NCBI GenBank assembly: GCA_963704075.1
Contig: CAVPGV010000016.1
Coordinates: forward strand, 27,337-91,336
DNA length: 64,000 nt
Source: JADKAV01 sp963704075
GTDB lineage: Bacteria; Actinomycetota; Actinomycetes; S36-B12; UBA10799
Direction of reading: 5' to 3'
Made by a program: the position numbers and the translations under genes
In this document: piece after piece, positions 17,936 to 25,857 of the stretch
How positions within the stretch are numbered: position 1 is the stretch's first letter
Layout: every line of letters starts with the position of its first letter
Notes under the pieces: model-generated
What the model saw: only the letters and a program-made list of their open reading frames with translations
The model's database searches: none
What the model was told of the DNA's origin: nothing

Positions 17936-18343
17936 TCATGCGGTCGTGCCCAGCGGCATACCCGGCAGGTTGCGTACCACCGTGAACACCAACAGCAACA
18001 CCACCAGAGCGCTGGTCGCCCACTTCGGGAAGGTCATCGAGAACTCTTCGCCCCGCCAGCGCCGATAGGTCCACAGGACGTACGCAACCACGATCAGCGG
18101 CAGGATGACGAGCACCGTGACGGCGTTGAAGTCCAGCGCACCGACGACGTCACCGTGCAGCACATCGTGGCTGGCCCGCAGACTTCCGCAGAAGGGGCAG
18201 TCGAGCCCGATGAAGATCTTCGTGGGGCAGCCCGGGTAGTGCCCGGGCGTCGACGGGTCCACTGCGTACACGTAGGCGCACGCCGCAAGCCCCGCAACGC
18301 CGGTGGCGATGGGAGCCCGCATCCGCCGCCACCTGTTGTCCAT
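17936..18343 (-). CDS. DUF2752 membrane protein
   Basis: The 135-residue protein has three hydrophobic segments and the DUF2752 signature: HYPGCPTK, GLDCPFCGSLRASHDVLHGD, then ALDFNAV. The conserved cysteines CP-CG suggest a redox or metal role, but the function is not established. It lies 43 bases upstream of trpC, a position often taken by this family in actinobacterial trp clusters. It comes after a gap of about 160 bases following the histidine kinase gene. Confidence 0.8.
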   Translation of the reverse strand: MDNRWRRMRAPIATGVAGLAACAYVYAVDPSTPGHYPGCPTKIFIGLDCPFCGSLRASHDVLHGDVVGALDFNAVTVLVILPLIVVAYVLWTYRRWRGEEFSMTFPKWATSALVVLLLVFTVVRNLPGMPLGTTA

Positions 18344-18502
18344 GAAGGTCAGGGTACGCGGTTCGGACGTGATCGGGCGCAGTCGCGGGCGGTCACTGAT
18401 GGCCGAATAGCCCGTCGGTTGCCGAATGGCCCGTTGCTTATGGGCTGTTTCGCAACAAAGGGGTCATCTGAGGCCGGAAGAGGCTTCGCGGGCGTTGCGG
18501 GA

Positions 18503-19840
18503 TCACCCGATGGCCGCCGGGAACGAGATGCGGAAGCACGCCCCGCCCTCCGGCGCATGACCGGCCGAGGCGTCGCCGCCGAGCCGTTCGGCCAGCCGTC
18601 CGACCAGCGCCAGACCCACACCCGTGCCCACGTGCCGCAGACCCTGGTACCGGCTGTACAGTTCGGCGGGTTCGAAGGCCACTTCCAGGTCGCTGTCCGA
18701 CAGTCCCGGTCCTCCGTCGCGCACCTCGAGGTAACCGCCGTTGGCGTCCAGGCCTGCCTGCAGGATGATCTGCTCGCCGGCCGGCGTCACGCGCAACGCG
18801 TTCGCCACCAGGTTGTCGATCATCTGCCGCACCCGTCCCGGGTCGCATTGCACCAGGACGGGCTGTTCGGGCATGCGCAACTCCCAGCGCACGTTCTCAG
18901 CGGCGCACCGGTCGGCCCACACGTCATCGGCTGCGTCTGCAACGTCCCGTAGGTCGACATCCACGATGTCCAGCGGGAACTCGACGGCGCCGAGCCGGGC
19001 CAGGTCCAGCAGGTCGGCGATCAGCGCGTCCAGACGGTGTGTCTCGGCCAGCATGGTCCCGGTCACCCGTTCCATGTCCGCCTCGGGAACGACTCCGTCC
19101 GCGAGCGCCTCGGCGTATCCACCGATCGCTGTCATGGGTGTGCGCAATTCGTGGCTCACCGACAGCAGGAAGTCTCGCTGTCGCGACTCGCTGGTCGCCA
19201 GGCTGTCCCCGAGCTGGTTGAGTGCGACCGCGAGGTCCGCCACCTCCGCCGGACCTTCCGGCTCGAGGCGCAGGTTGCGGTCGCCGACCTGCAGACGACG
19301 GGCGGCGTTGACCAGGGTCCGCAGCGGCCGGGTCACCCGGCGGGCCAGCAGTGCTCCAGCGATCGCTGCGAGAACACCGCCGATGACGATCGCCATACCG
19401 ATCCGGCCCCATAATTCACGCAGGCCGAAGCCGGACACGGAGGTGGGCTGGAGCAACAGCAAGCCGGTATCGCTGGCGATCAGGCGCCCCTCCACCATGA
19501 AGGTCTGGGCGTCAAACGAATAGCTCGTCGTAAGCCGGCCCGTACTCCACAGCGGCAGAACCTCGGTCTTCGCGAGGCCCTGCGGGTTCTCCCCTTCCGG
19601 CGTGATCAGCGCAAGACTGACCTGCTCGCTGCGCAGGGTGCTGATGAGGCGCTGCTGGATCTGGTCGGTGAGAGGTCCGGTCGTCTGTGTGGAGGCCGCG
19701 GCGGCGTCGGCCAGCTGCGACAGTTGCCTGCGCTGATCGCGCAGTTCGGCATCCCGCAGCAGGGGCAACGCGGTCAGCCCGGTCATCAGCACGGCCAGCA
19801 GGGCCACGAGTGTCGTGACGAAGACCGTCCGCAGCGTCAA
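18503..19840 (-). CDS. Sensor histidine kinase
   Basis: The protein has an N-terminal membrane helix, an extracytoplasmic segment of about 120 residues, a second helix (about 145-170), a HAMP domain, the phosphoacceptor motif SVSHELRTPMTAIGGYAEAL and an HATPase domain with an N box (DNLVANALRVTP), DGGPGL and GTGVGLALV. The start used is a TTG. A better start may be the ATG at 19910, overlapping the response regulator stop, with an indel near 19855 (PSDAPNEAVAQPAAGG joining RRASLTLRTV). It pairs with the response regulator just upstream. The stimulus is unknown. Confidence 0.88.
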   Translation of the reverse strand: MTLRTVFVTTLVALLAVLMTGLTALPLLRDAELRDQRRQLSQLADAAAASTQTTGPLTDQIQQRLISTLRSEQVSLALITPEGENPQGLAKTEVLPLWSTGRLTTSYSFDAQTFMVEGRLIASDTGLLLLQPTSVSGFGLRELWGRIGMAIVIGGVLAAIAGALLARRVTRPLRTLVNAARRLQVGDRNLRLEPEGPAEVADLAVALNQLGDSLATSESRQRDFLLSVSHELRTPMTAIGGYAEALADGVVPEADMERVTGTMLAETHRLDALIADLLDLARLGAVEFPLDIVDVDLRDVADAADDVWADRCAAENVRWELRMPEQPVLVQCDPGRVRQMIDNLVANALRVTPAGEQIILQAGLDANGGYLEVRDGGPGLSDSDLEVAFEPAELYSRYQGLRHVGTGVGLALVGRLAERLGGDASAGHAPEGGACFRISFPAAIG

Positions 19841-19899
19841 CGACGCCCGGCGTACCGTGACCGCCGGCGGCGGGCTGGGCTACCGCCTCGTTGGGGGCA

Positions 19900-20604
19900 T
19901 CACTGGGCATCTGCGCCGGACTCGCTCGCTTCGGCGCCGTAGCCCACCCCGCGAACCGTCCGGATGACGTTCTGGTCACCCAACTTGGAACGCAGTTGGG
20001 CCACGTGCACATCGACGGTACGGGTGTTCACCATCGCCGCGTAACCCCACACCTCGCTCAACAACTGGTCGCGGCTGAAGATCTGGCCGGGGTGGGTCAT
20101 CAGATAGAACAACAAGTCGAACTCAGTGGCCGTCAATTCCACCGTCCGCCCGGCGACGATGCACTTGCGGGTCATCGGGTCCATCTCCACGTGGCCCAGA
20201 CGGACTGCTTGGGACTGCGCCTGCGGCCCCCGCGCCCGCCGGACCACCGCCTTCACCCGGGCGACCACTTCCCGCGGGCTGAAGGGTTTGGTGATGTAGT
20301 CGTCGGCACCGAGTTCCAGACCGAGGACACGGTCGACCTCGTCGTCACGAGCGGTGCAGAACAAGACCGGAGTCCAGTCCTGGTCCGCACGCAGCCGCCG
20401 GCAGACCTCGATGCCGTCCATCCCGGGCAGGCCGACGTCCAGCAGGATGCAGGAGGGCCTGAACTCCGACACCGCCGAGAGCGCACGCTGCCCGTCGCCC
20501 TCCACGAGGACCTGGAACCCCTCGCGACTCAAGTACATGCGGAGCAGATCGGCGATCGCCGGCTCGTCCTCCACTACGAGGACGACGCCCCGTTCTGAAC
20601 TCAC
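19900..20604 (-). CDS. OmpR/PhoB-family response regulator
   Basis: This 234-residue regulator starts at the GTG at 20604, overlapping the stop of the HGxxPAAW gene as GTGA. The receiver domain has the acidic pair VVEDEP, the phosphoacceptor Asp in LLDVGLPGMDG and Lys in ITKPFSPRE. The C-terminal winged helix is of the PhoB type (TATEFDLLFYLMTHPGQIFS, VDVHVAQLRSKLGD, IRTVRGVGYG). It is followed by its kinase. The pair is embedded in a trp/his gene run. Confidence 0.93.
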   Translation of the reverse strand: MSSERGVVLVVEDEPAIADLLRMYLSREGFQVLVEGDGQRALSAVSEFRPSCILLDVGLPGMDGIEVCRRLRADQDWTPVLFCTARDDEVDRVLGLELGADDYITKPFSPREVVARVKAVVRRARGPQAQSQAVRLGHVEMDPMTRKCIVAGRTVELTATEFDLLFYLMTHPGQIFSRDQLLSEVWGYAAMVNTRTVDVHVAQLRSKLGDQNVIRTVRGVGYGAEASESGADAQ

Positions 20605-20852
20605 GCGTGTGCTGAGTCGGACGTCGATTCGCTGATGTTGCCCGCGGCGTCCTTCTGCGGTTGTCCCATACCGGCCATGGCCATCGCCTTGCCGACGATG
20701 GCTCCCAGCGGAAGCATGGCCACCCCGACCCAGAACAACCAGGGCTGCGCCAGCACCACGGCGATGGTGCCGACCAGGAAACCGAGGGTCACGATCGTCG
20801 TGCCCGTCCACATCGCGGTGGTCCGACCGTGGTTGTTGTGATACATCGGCAT
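20601..20852 (-). CDS. HGxxPAAW-family small membrane protein
   Basis: The 83-residue protein starts at the ATG at 20852, seven bases after a GGAGG ribosome-binding site. It has the N-terminal motif NHGRTTAMWT, a variant of the HGxxPAAW family signature, followed by two transmembrane helices and a polar tail. The family is a regular member of actinobacterial trp clusters and its function is unknown. It follows trpX by 43 bases and overlaps the response regulator. Confidence 0.75.
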   Translation of the reverse strand: MPMYHNNHGRTTAMWTGTTIVTLGFLVGTIAVVLAQPWLFWVGVAMLPLGAIVGKAMAMAGMGQPQKDAAGNISESTSDSAHA

Positions 20853-20895
20853 CGGGAAACCTCCAGGTTCTTTCGGTGAGTCTATCGAGTTGCGG

Positions 20896-21324
20896 CTAGT
20901 CGTCGGTCGAGGCATCGCGGCGGCGGGTCGGATCCATGCCCCGGTCCAGACTCTCCCACATCATCCGCGGGTTGTCGGCTTCATCCTCGCCGATCTGGTC
21001 GGACCGCGCATACCGACTCGACCAGCCTGGCCAAGCCCCACCGCGTGCCACGGCGATGACCGCTCCGGCCAGCCCGCTCGCGCACGCGATCACCGCAATG
21101 GTCGACGCTAGGACGGCCAGGACCAGGGCGCCCACCCAGGCCGCGGTCGCCAGGACCGCGAGCACCGTGCGCACCCGCCCGGACGTCAGCCAGATGGCGG
21201 CCAGCGCCAGTACAGCGCCCAACAGCCCCGTCGCCGTTGCGGCTTCTTCCGGCGCCCGGATGAACAGCACCGCCGCTCCGACCAGGGTGAGGACCAGGGC
21301 CAGTGCTCGGCTACTCACGAGCAC
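20896..21324 (-). CDS. Trp biosynthesis-associated membrane protein
   Basis: The 142-residue protein has four predicted helices and the C-terminal cytoplasmic signature ARGGAWPGWSSRYAR with DNPRMMWESLDRGMDPT, characteristic of the actinobacterial trp-operon membrane family (TIGR02234). A role in tryptophan synthesis or transport is assumed from context only. It lies 27 bases downstream of trpE. Confidence 0.85.
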   Translation of the reverse strand: MLVSSRALALVLTLVGAAVLFIRAPEEAATATGLLGAVLALAAIWLTSGRVRTVLAVLATAAWVGALVLAVLASTIAVIACASGLAGAVIAVARGGAWPGWSSRYARSDQIGEDEADNPRMMWESLDRGMDPTRRRDASTDD

Positions 21325-21351
21325 CCCCTGCCACCACGGACCTCGGGTCGG

Positions 21352-22893
21352 TCATGACATCTCCTCCGCGATGGCCAGGGCGCGCAGCACAGCGGCGGCC
21401 TTGTTCTGGCACTCCTCGTCCTCGGTCGCAGGATCGGAGTCGGCGACGATGCCGGCACCGGCCTGCACATAGGCCGTGCCATCGCGCAGCAACGCGGTGC
21501 GAATGGCGATGGCGGTGTCCATGTCTCCCGCGAAGTCGAAGTATCCGATGCAGCCGGCATAGAGCCCCCGGCGGGTGTTCTCCAGTTCGTCGATGATCTC
21601 CATGGCCCGCGGTTTGGGCGCCCCGGACAAGGTACCGGCGGGAAAGGTGGCCGCGAGCAGGTCGTATGCCGTGTCCCCATCCTGCAGGCGGCCCACGACC
21701 GTCGACACGATGTGATGGACGTGGGAGTACTGCTCGACCTGCATGAACTCCACCACGTTCACGGTGCCGGGACGACACACGCGGCCGAGGTCGTTGCGCC
21801 CGAGGTCCACGAGCATCAGGTGCTCGGCTCGCTCCTTCGGGTCGGCCAGCAGATCGGCGACCAGCGCCGCGTCCTCATCCGGGGTCCGGCCGCGGGGCCG
21901 GGTGCCCGCGATCGGGTGCAGCATCGCCTCGTCGCCGGTGAGCTTCACCAGCGCCTCCGGGCTCGACCCGACGATGCTGAACCCGGCGGTGTCCATCCCC
22001 TCGGTGCCGGGGATGTTGAGCAGGTACATGTAGGGACTCGGGTTGGTCATCCGCAGGGCCCGGTACACGTCCAGCGGTGTCGCCCGCGAGGGTTGCGCGA
22101 AGCGCTGGGACAGCACGATCTGGAAGGCATCGCCGGCCCGGATGTATTCCTTGGCCACCTCGACCGCCGCACGGTAGTCGTCGTTGGCGCTGGCCTGGCC
22201 AGGCGCAGCGGGGACGATGGCCTGCACTTTCGCCGGGCTGGCGGCGTGCAGGTCGGCCTGCATGACGTCCAGTCGGGCCACCGCATCCTGGAAAGCGCGG
22301 TCGACCCCGGCATCGGTGTTGTCGTAGTTGACGGCGTTGGCCACCAGCCAGATCGAGCCATCGACGTGGTCCATCACCGCGAGGTCGGTGGCCAGCAGCA
22401 GGGCCAACTCCGGCAGATGCAGGTCGTCGGGGTTCGCGTCCGGCAGCCGTTCCCATCGCCGCACGGCGTCGTAGCCGATGAAGCCCACGAGCCCGCCGGT
22501 CAGGGGCGGCAAGCCGTGCGGTCGTGGGGTACGCAGCGAGGCCAGAGTGTCGCGCAACCCTTCGACCGCCGGTCCCCGGTCAGGCAGACCCGCCGGCGCA
22601 TTGCCGACCCACAGCACCTGCCCGTCGTGCTCGGTCAGCATCGCTGCACTGCGCACACCGATGAACGAGTACCGGCTCCAGGTCTGTCCGTTCTCCGCGG
22701 ATTCCAGCAGGAAGGTACCGGGGCGTCCGGCTGCCAACTTTGCGTACAGTCCGACCGGCGTCTGGTCATCGACGAGGAACCGGCGCACGACCGGGATCAC
22801 GCGACGGTCATCGGCCAGTTCCCGGAACTGATCGATGGTGGGGGCGGTGATGCCGCTCGGGGAGGTGGCCGCGACAGCGTACGGATCGGTCAT
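21352..22893 (-). CDS. trpE: Anthranilate synthase component I
   Basis: TrpE makes anthranilate from chorismate using ammonia from TrpG, which is not in this window. The 513-residue protein keeps the feedback-site motif LLESAE in the N-terminal domain, then the chorismate-binding signatures: AFQIVLSQRF, HPIAGTRPRGRT, LVDLGRNDLGRV and the terminal GAGIVADSDP. Length is normal and the frame is intact. The ATG overlaps the hisI stop (ATGA). Confidence 0.96.
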   Translation of the reverse strand: MTDPYAVAATSPSGITAPTIDQFRELADDRRVIPVVRRFLVDDQTPVGLYAKLAAGRPGTFLLESAENGQTWSRYSFIGVRSAAMLTEHDGQVLWVGNAPAGLPDRGPAVEGLRDTLASLRTPRPHGLPPLTGGLVGFIGYDAVRRWERLPDANPDDLHLPELALLLATDLAVMDHVDGSIWLVANAVNYDNTDAGVDRAFQDAVARLDVMQADLHAASPAKVQAIVPAAPGQASANDDYRAAVEVAKEYIRAGDAFQIVLSQRFAQPSRATPLDVYRALRMTNPSPYMYLLNIPGTEGMDTAGFSIVGSSPEALVKLTGDEAMLHPIAGTRPRGRTPDEDAALVADLLADPKERAEHLMLVDLGRNDLGRVCRPGTVNVVEFMQVEQYSHVHHIVSTVVGRLQDGDTAYDLLAATFPAGTLSGAPKPRAMEIIDELENTRRGLYAGCIGYFDFAGDMDTAIAIRTALLRDGTAYVQAGAGIVADSDPATEDEECQNKAAAVLRALAIAEEMS

Positions 22894-23237
22894 GGGCGCA
22901 CCGACGCGGTGTCGAAGCAGGACCGCAGACCGGTGTGGCAGGCGGGTCCGGTCTGATCGACCATGAGCAGGACCGCGTCGCCGTCACAATCGACGCGCAA
23001 CTCCCGGACCTGCTGAACGTTGCCGGACGTCTCGCCCTTGACCCAGTACTCCCGGCGCGACCTCGACCAGTAGGTCCCGCGGCCGGTCTGCAGCGTTCTG
23101 CGGACCGCTTCGGCGTCCATCCAGGCCAGCATCAGCACCTCGCCGGTGTCCCACTGCTGGGCGATGGCCGGCAGCAGCCCGTCGGGCCCGAAATGCAGGC
23201 GCTGCACGGTTTGCGCGATCGGCGAAACGTCACCCAT
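22890..23237 (-). CDS. hisI: Phosphoribosyl-AMP cyclohydrolase
   Basis: HisI opens the adenine ring of phosphoribosyl-AMP in histidine synthesis. The 115-residue protein starts at the ATG at 23237 and has the family motifs VLMLAWMDAEA, YWSRSRREYWVKGETSGN and the metal-binding region VDCDGDAVLLMVDQTGPACHTG. It is the single-domain form, so phosphoribosyl-ATP pyrophosphatase must be encoded elsewhere. It heads the trpE run. Confidence 0.95.
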   Translation of the reverse strand: MGDVSPIAQTVQRLHFGPDGLLPAIAQQWDTGEVLMLAWMDAEAVRRTLQTGRGTYWSRSRREYWVKGETSGNVQQVRELRVDCDGDAVLLMVDQTGPACHTGLRSCFDTASVRP

Positions 23238-23277
23238 GGCCCCATTGTGCCGGGGTGCCCCATGCAACCATCTAGGT

Positions 23278-23769
23278 ATGGCGACTCGGGGTGCACGACT
23301 GGCTGCCGCGGGCACGGTCCTGGCGGTCTCCGCGATGGTCGCGGCAGCATCGGTGTGGATGATTCAGAACGCCCCCGACACCTCCGAGAACGCCGCTGAC
23401 ACGATTCCCGGGGTACGCCCGATCGCGAGCCTCCAGTTCGCACAGTGCTATGCCATTCCACGCGATGCCCGCGGCGAGATCATGACCGCTGAGGGGGTCT
23501 ACGTGGTCACCTGCGACGAGGAGCACGACGGGCAGATCATCGACCAGGTGAGCCTGGACAACCTGACCTGGGCGGGCACGGTGGCCATGAAGGCCTCGGC
23601 GCAGAACCAGTGCTCGACGGCGTTCAACCGCTACCGGCCGACACTGGACGACCCCGAGTCACTGATCCCCGGCTACTTCCTGCCGAATGAGGCCCAGTGG
23701 AACAAGGGCAACCGCACGATCACCTGCACGCTGACCATGGAGGCGCCTTTCACCGGGCCGAAGTTGTAG
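23278..23769 (+). CDS. Septum-formation-like secreted or membrane-anchored protein
   Basis: The 163-residue protein has one N-terminal hydrophobic segment (residues about 8-28), either a signal peptide or an anchor. The outer domain has regularly placed cysteines (FAQCYAIP, VVTCDEEHDGQII, CSTAFNRY, ITCTLTM), a pattern like the Septum_form family of Actinomycetota. The biochemical role is unknown. It is divergent from hisI, with only 40 bases between the starts. Confidence 0.6.
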   Translation: MATRGARLAAAGTVLAVSAMVAAASVWMIQNAPDTSENAADTIPGVRPIASLQFAQCYAIPRDARGEIMTAEGVYVVTCDEEHDGQIIDQVSLDNLTWAGTVAMKASAQNQCSTAFNRYRPTLDDPESLIPGYFLPNEAQWNKGNRTITCTLTMEAPFTGPKL

Positions 23770-24179
23770 CGCTGGCGCACCACCGCCGGACTCGACCCAC
23801 GCCGCCGGGCGAGTGTGTGAATATCAGGCGACTGAGTGCACAGATGTTTGCACAGTCGTGTGCGGGTCGCTGTTTCTCAGAACTGCGGATCTGAGGAGTG
23901 GGCGCGGGCTTCTGTGGCGGCTCGACGCACTCGCACGGTGAGCACCGGCCGCCTGCGCAGGTGTGGCGGGCGCGCCTCTTGGTGACAGAACGACCTCGAT
24001 GACTGGTCGGACTCGCCCACGCCGCCGGGCAAGGTTGCGAATCTAGGCGAACCAGCGCCGCCGGGTGGTCTGCGCATCCCCTGCGCATCGCCGACTCTCG
24101 CTGTTTCTTCGCCGCGGCCGGACATGAACTCCCCTCAGATCCGCAGCACGCTGGTCTCAGAGACCCCACTGCCTCTTAC
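23770..24179. other. 410-bp gene-free stretch with inverted and direct repeats
   Basis: I see no convincing gene. A perfect 14-base inverted repeat (CTGCGGATCTGAGG at 23883-23896 and its complement at 24133-24146) bounds a segment of 236 bases. A diverged direct repeat beginning GGACTCG and containing CCACGCCGCCGGGC occurs near 23796 and 24008, and CGCTGTTTCT occurs twice. It could be a remnant of a small mobile element or a structured 3' region between the convergent septum-like gene and hisF. Confidence 0.5.
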
Positions 24180-24944
24180 CTACAGCCGAACAGTGATCCC
24201 GTCGGCTGCCATCGTCTGCTTGACGTCGTGGATGCTCAGCTGCCCGTAGTGGAAAACACTGGCGGCCAGCACGGCGTCGGCCCCGGCGTGTACGGCAGCC
24301 ACGAAGTCCTGGGCGGTACCCGCTCCGCCGCTGGCGATCACCGGCACGTCGACGGCCGCGCGCACCAGGCCGATGAGTTCATCGTCGAAGCCCGCGGTTG
24401 TGCCGTCGGCGTCCATGCTGTTGAGCAGGATCTCACCGGCGCCGAGGCGCGCCCCGTTGCCGGCCCACGCGACCGCATCGATGCCGGTCCCCTTGCGCCC
24501 CCCGTGCGTGGTGATCTCGAAACCGCTGGGCGTTCCGCGGGCGCGCCGGGCGTCCACCGAAAGCACCACGCACTGATTGCCGAACCGCCGCGCCGCTCTG
24601 GTCAGCAGGTCGGGATCGGCGATCGCCCCGGTGTTGACCCCAACCTTGTCGGCCCCCGCGCGCAGCAACGCGTCGAAGTCGTCGACCTTGCGCACGCCGC
24701 CCCCCACAGTCAGCGGGATGAACACCGCGTCGGCGGTGCGCCGCACCACGTCGAGCATGGTCGCCCGACCGCTGGAACTCGCTGTGATGTCCAGGAAGAT
24801 GAGCTCGTCGGCGCCCTCGGCGTTGTACCGAGTGGCCAGTTCGACAGGATCGCCGGCGTCGCGCAGGCCCTCAAAGTTCACACCCTTCACGACCCGGCCG
24901 GCGTCCACGTCCAGACACGGGATGACCCGCACCGCCAGACTCAT
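24180..24944 (-). CDS. hisF: Imidazole glycerol phosphate synthase cyclase subunit
   Basis: HisF takes ammonia from HisH and PRFAR to form imidazole glycerol phosphate. The 254-residue TIM barrel begins SLAVRVIPCLDVDAGRVVKG, with the catalytic Asp in CLDVD and the second in LLNSMDADGT. Phosphate loops LTVGGGVR and IASGGAG are present. The start overlaps the hisA stop (ATGA). hisH is not in the window. Confidence 0.96.
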   Translation of the reverse strand: MSLAVRVIPCLDVDAGRVVKGVNFEGLRDAGDPVELATRYNAEGADELIFLDITASSSGRATMLDVVRRTADAVFIPLTVGGGVRKVDDFDALLRAGADKVGVNTGAIADPDLLTRAARRFGNQCVVLSVDARRARGTPSGFEITTHGGRKGTGIDAVAWAGNGARLGAGEILLNSMDADGTTAGFDDELIGLVRAAVDVPVIASGGAGTAQDFVAAVHAGADAVLAASVFHYGQLSIHDVKQTMAADGITVRL

Positions 24945-25654
24945 CGCACGGCCGCCAGCGCTTCGGGCAGGGTGAAGGCGCCGGCATAAAGCGCCTTGCC
25001 GACGATCGCACCCTCCACCCCGGCGATCTGGGCGATCGCGGTCAGGTCGACCAGCGCAGACACCCCGCCCGACGCGATCACCGGCCGATCCGTGGCAGCA
25101 CAGACGTCGCGCAGCAAGTCGAGGTTGGGGCCGGTGAGAGTGCCGTCGCGGCGAACATCGGTGACGACGTAACGAGCGCACCCTTCCGAGTCAAGCCGGG
25201 CGAGGGTTTCGAACAGTTCGCCGCCTTCTTCGGTCCAGCCCCGGGCAGCCAGCGTTGTGCCCCGGACGTCGAGGCCGATCGCGACCCGGTCCCCGTGGTC
25301 GGCGATGACCTGCGCGCACCACTCGGGCTGTTCCAAGGCAGCGGTTCCGATGTTCACCCGCCGGCATCCGGTCGCCAGCGCCGCGTGCAGCGATGCGTCG
25401 TCGCGGATCCCGCCGCTCAGTTCGACATCGACATCGAGTTCGCCGACGACGCGCGCCAGCAGCTCTGCGTTGCTCCCCCGGCCGAACGCTGCGTCGAGGT
25501 CGACGAGGTGGATCCAGTCCGCCCCTTGCTCCTGCCAGGTCCGGGCCGCGGTCAGCGGGTCGCCGTAGTCGGTCTCGGTGCCCGCCTCGCCCTGGACCAG
25601 GCGCACGGCTTGACCGTTGGCGACGTCGACTGCGGGGAGAAGTTGCAGAGGCAT
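24941..25654 (-). CDS. priA: HisA / PriA phosphoribosyl isomerase
   Basis: The 237-residue TIM barrel begins PLQLLPAVDVANGQAVRLVQGE, with the catalytic Asp in AVDV and the second in VVTDVRRDGTLTGPN. In Actinomycetota this family member is usually PriA and isomerises both ProFAR (histidine) and PRA (tryptophan). Absence of a separate trpF from the trp cluster here supports that reading without proving it. It overlaps hisF. Confidence 0.85.
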   Translation of the reverse strand: MPLQLLPAVDVANGQAVRLVQGEAGTETDYGDPLTAARTWQEQGADWIHLVDLDAAFGRGSNAELLARVVGELDVDVELSGGIRDDASLHAALATGCRRVNIGTAALEQPEWCAQVIADHGDRVAIGLDVRGTTLAARGWTEEGGELFETLARLDSEGCARYVVTDVRRDGTLTGPNLDLLRDVCAATDRPVIASGGVSALVDLTAIAQIAGVEGAIVGKALYAGAFTLPEALAAVR

Positions 25655-25674
25655 GGTTCGAGCGTACTTAGTGC

Positions 25675-25813
25675 TCGGTCACGGACGACTTTGGACGTAT
25701 GTGGTCACCCAGTGACCGGATCTGACCAAAGTCCCCGCGCGCCCGTCGGCCACGGACGACTTTGGACATATGTGGTCACCCAGTGACCGGATCTGACCAA
25801 AGTCCCCGCGCGC
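25675..25813. repeat. Tandem pair of 68-bp units (period 71) upstream of hisA
   Basis: Units at 25675-25742 and 25746-25813 differ at about two positions. Each contains a nested palindrome: GACTTTGG paired with CCAAAGTC on the outside and GGTCAC-CCA-GTGACC inside, plus a third TGACC. The pair lies between the end of the FAD-oxidase gene and the hisA start, so it could be a terminator pair, a regulatory site for hisA, or copies of a dispersed element. Confidence 0.85.
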
Positions 25814-25857
25814 TGCTCCGCCCCGCCGCGACGGACTCAGGACGTGGCCCGCGCGCC

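Noticed and set aside
23877..24169. Minus-strand open frames of 82 and 139 codons in the non-coding stretch before hisF
   Set aside because: Composition is dominated by arginine, alanine and proline, with no ribosome-binding site and no known family; the inverted repeats cross them.
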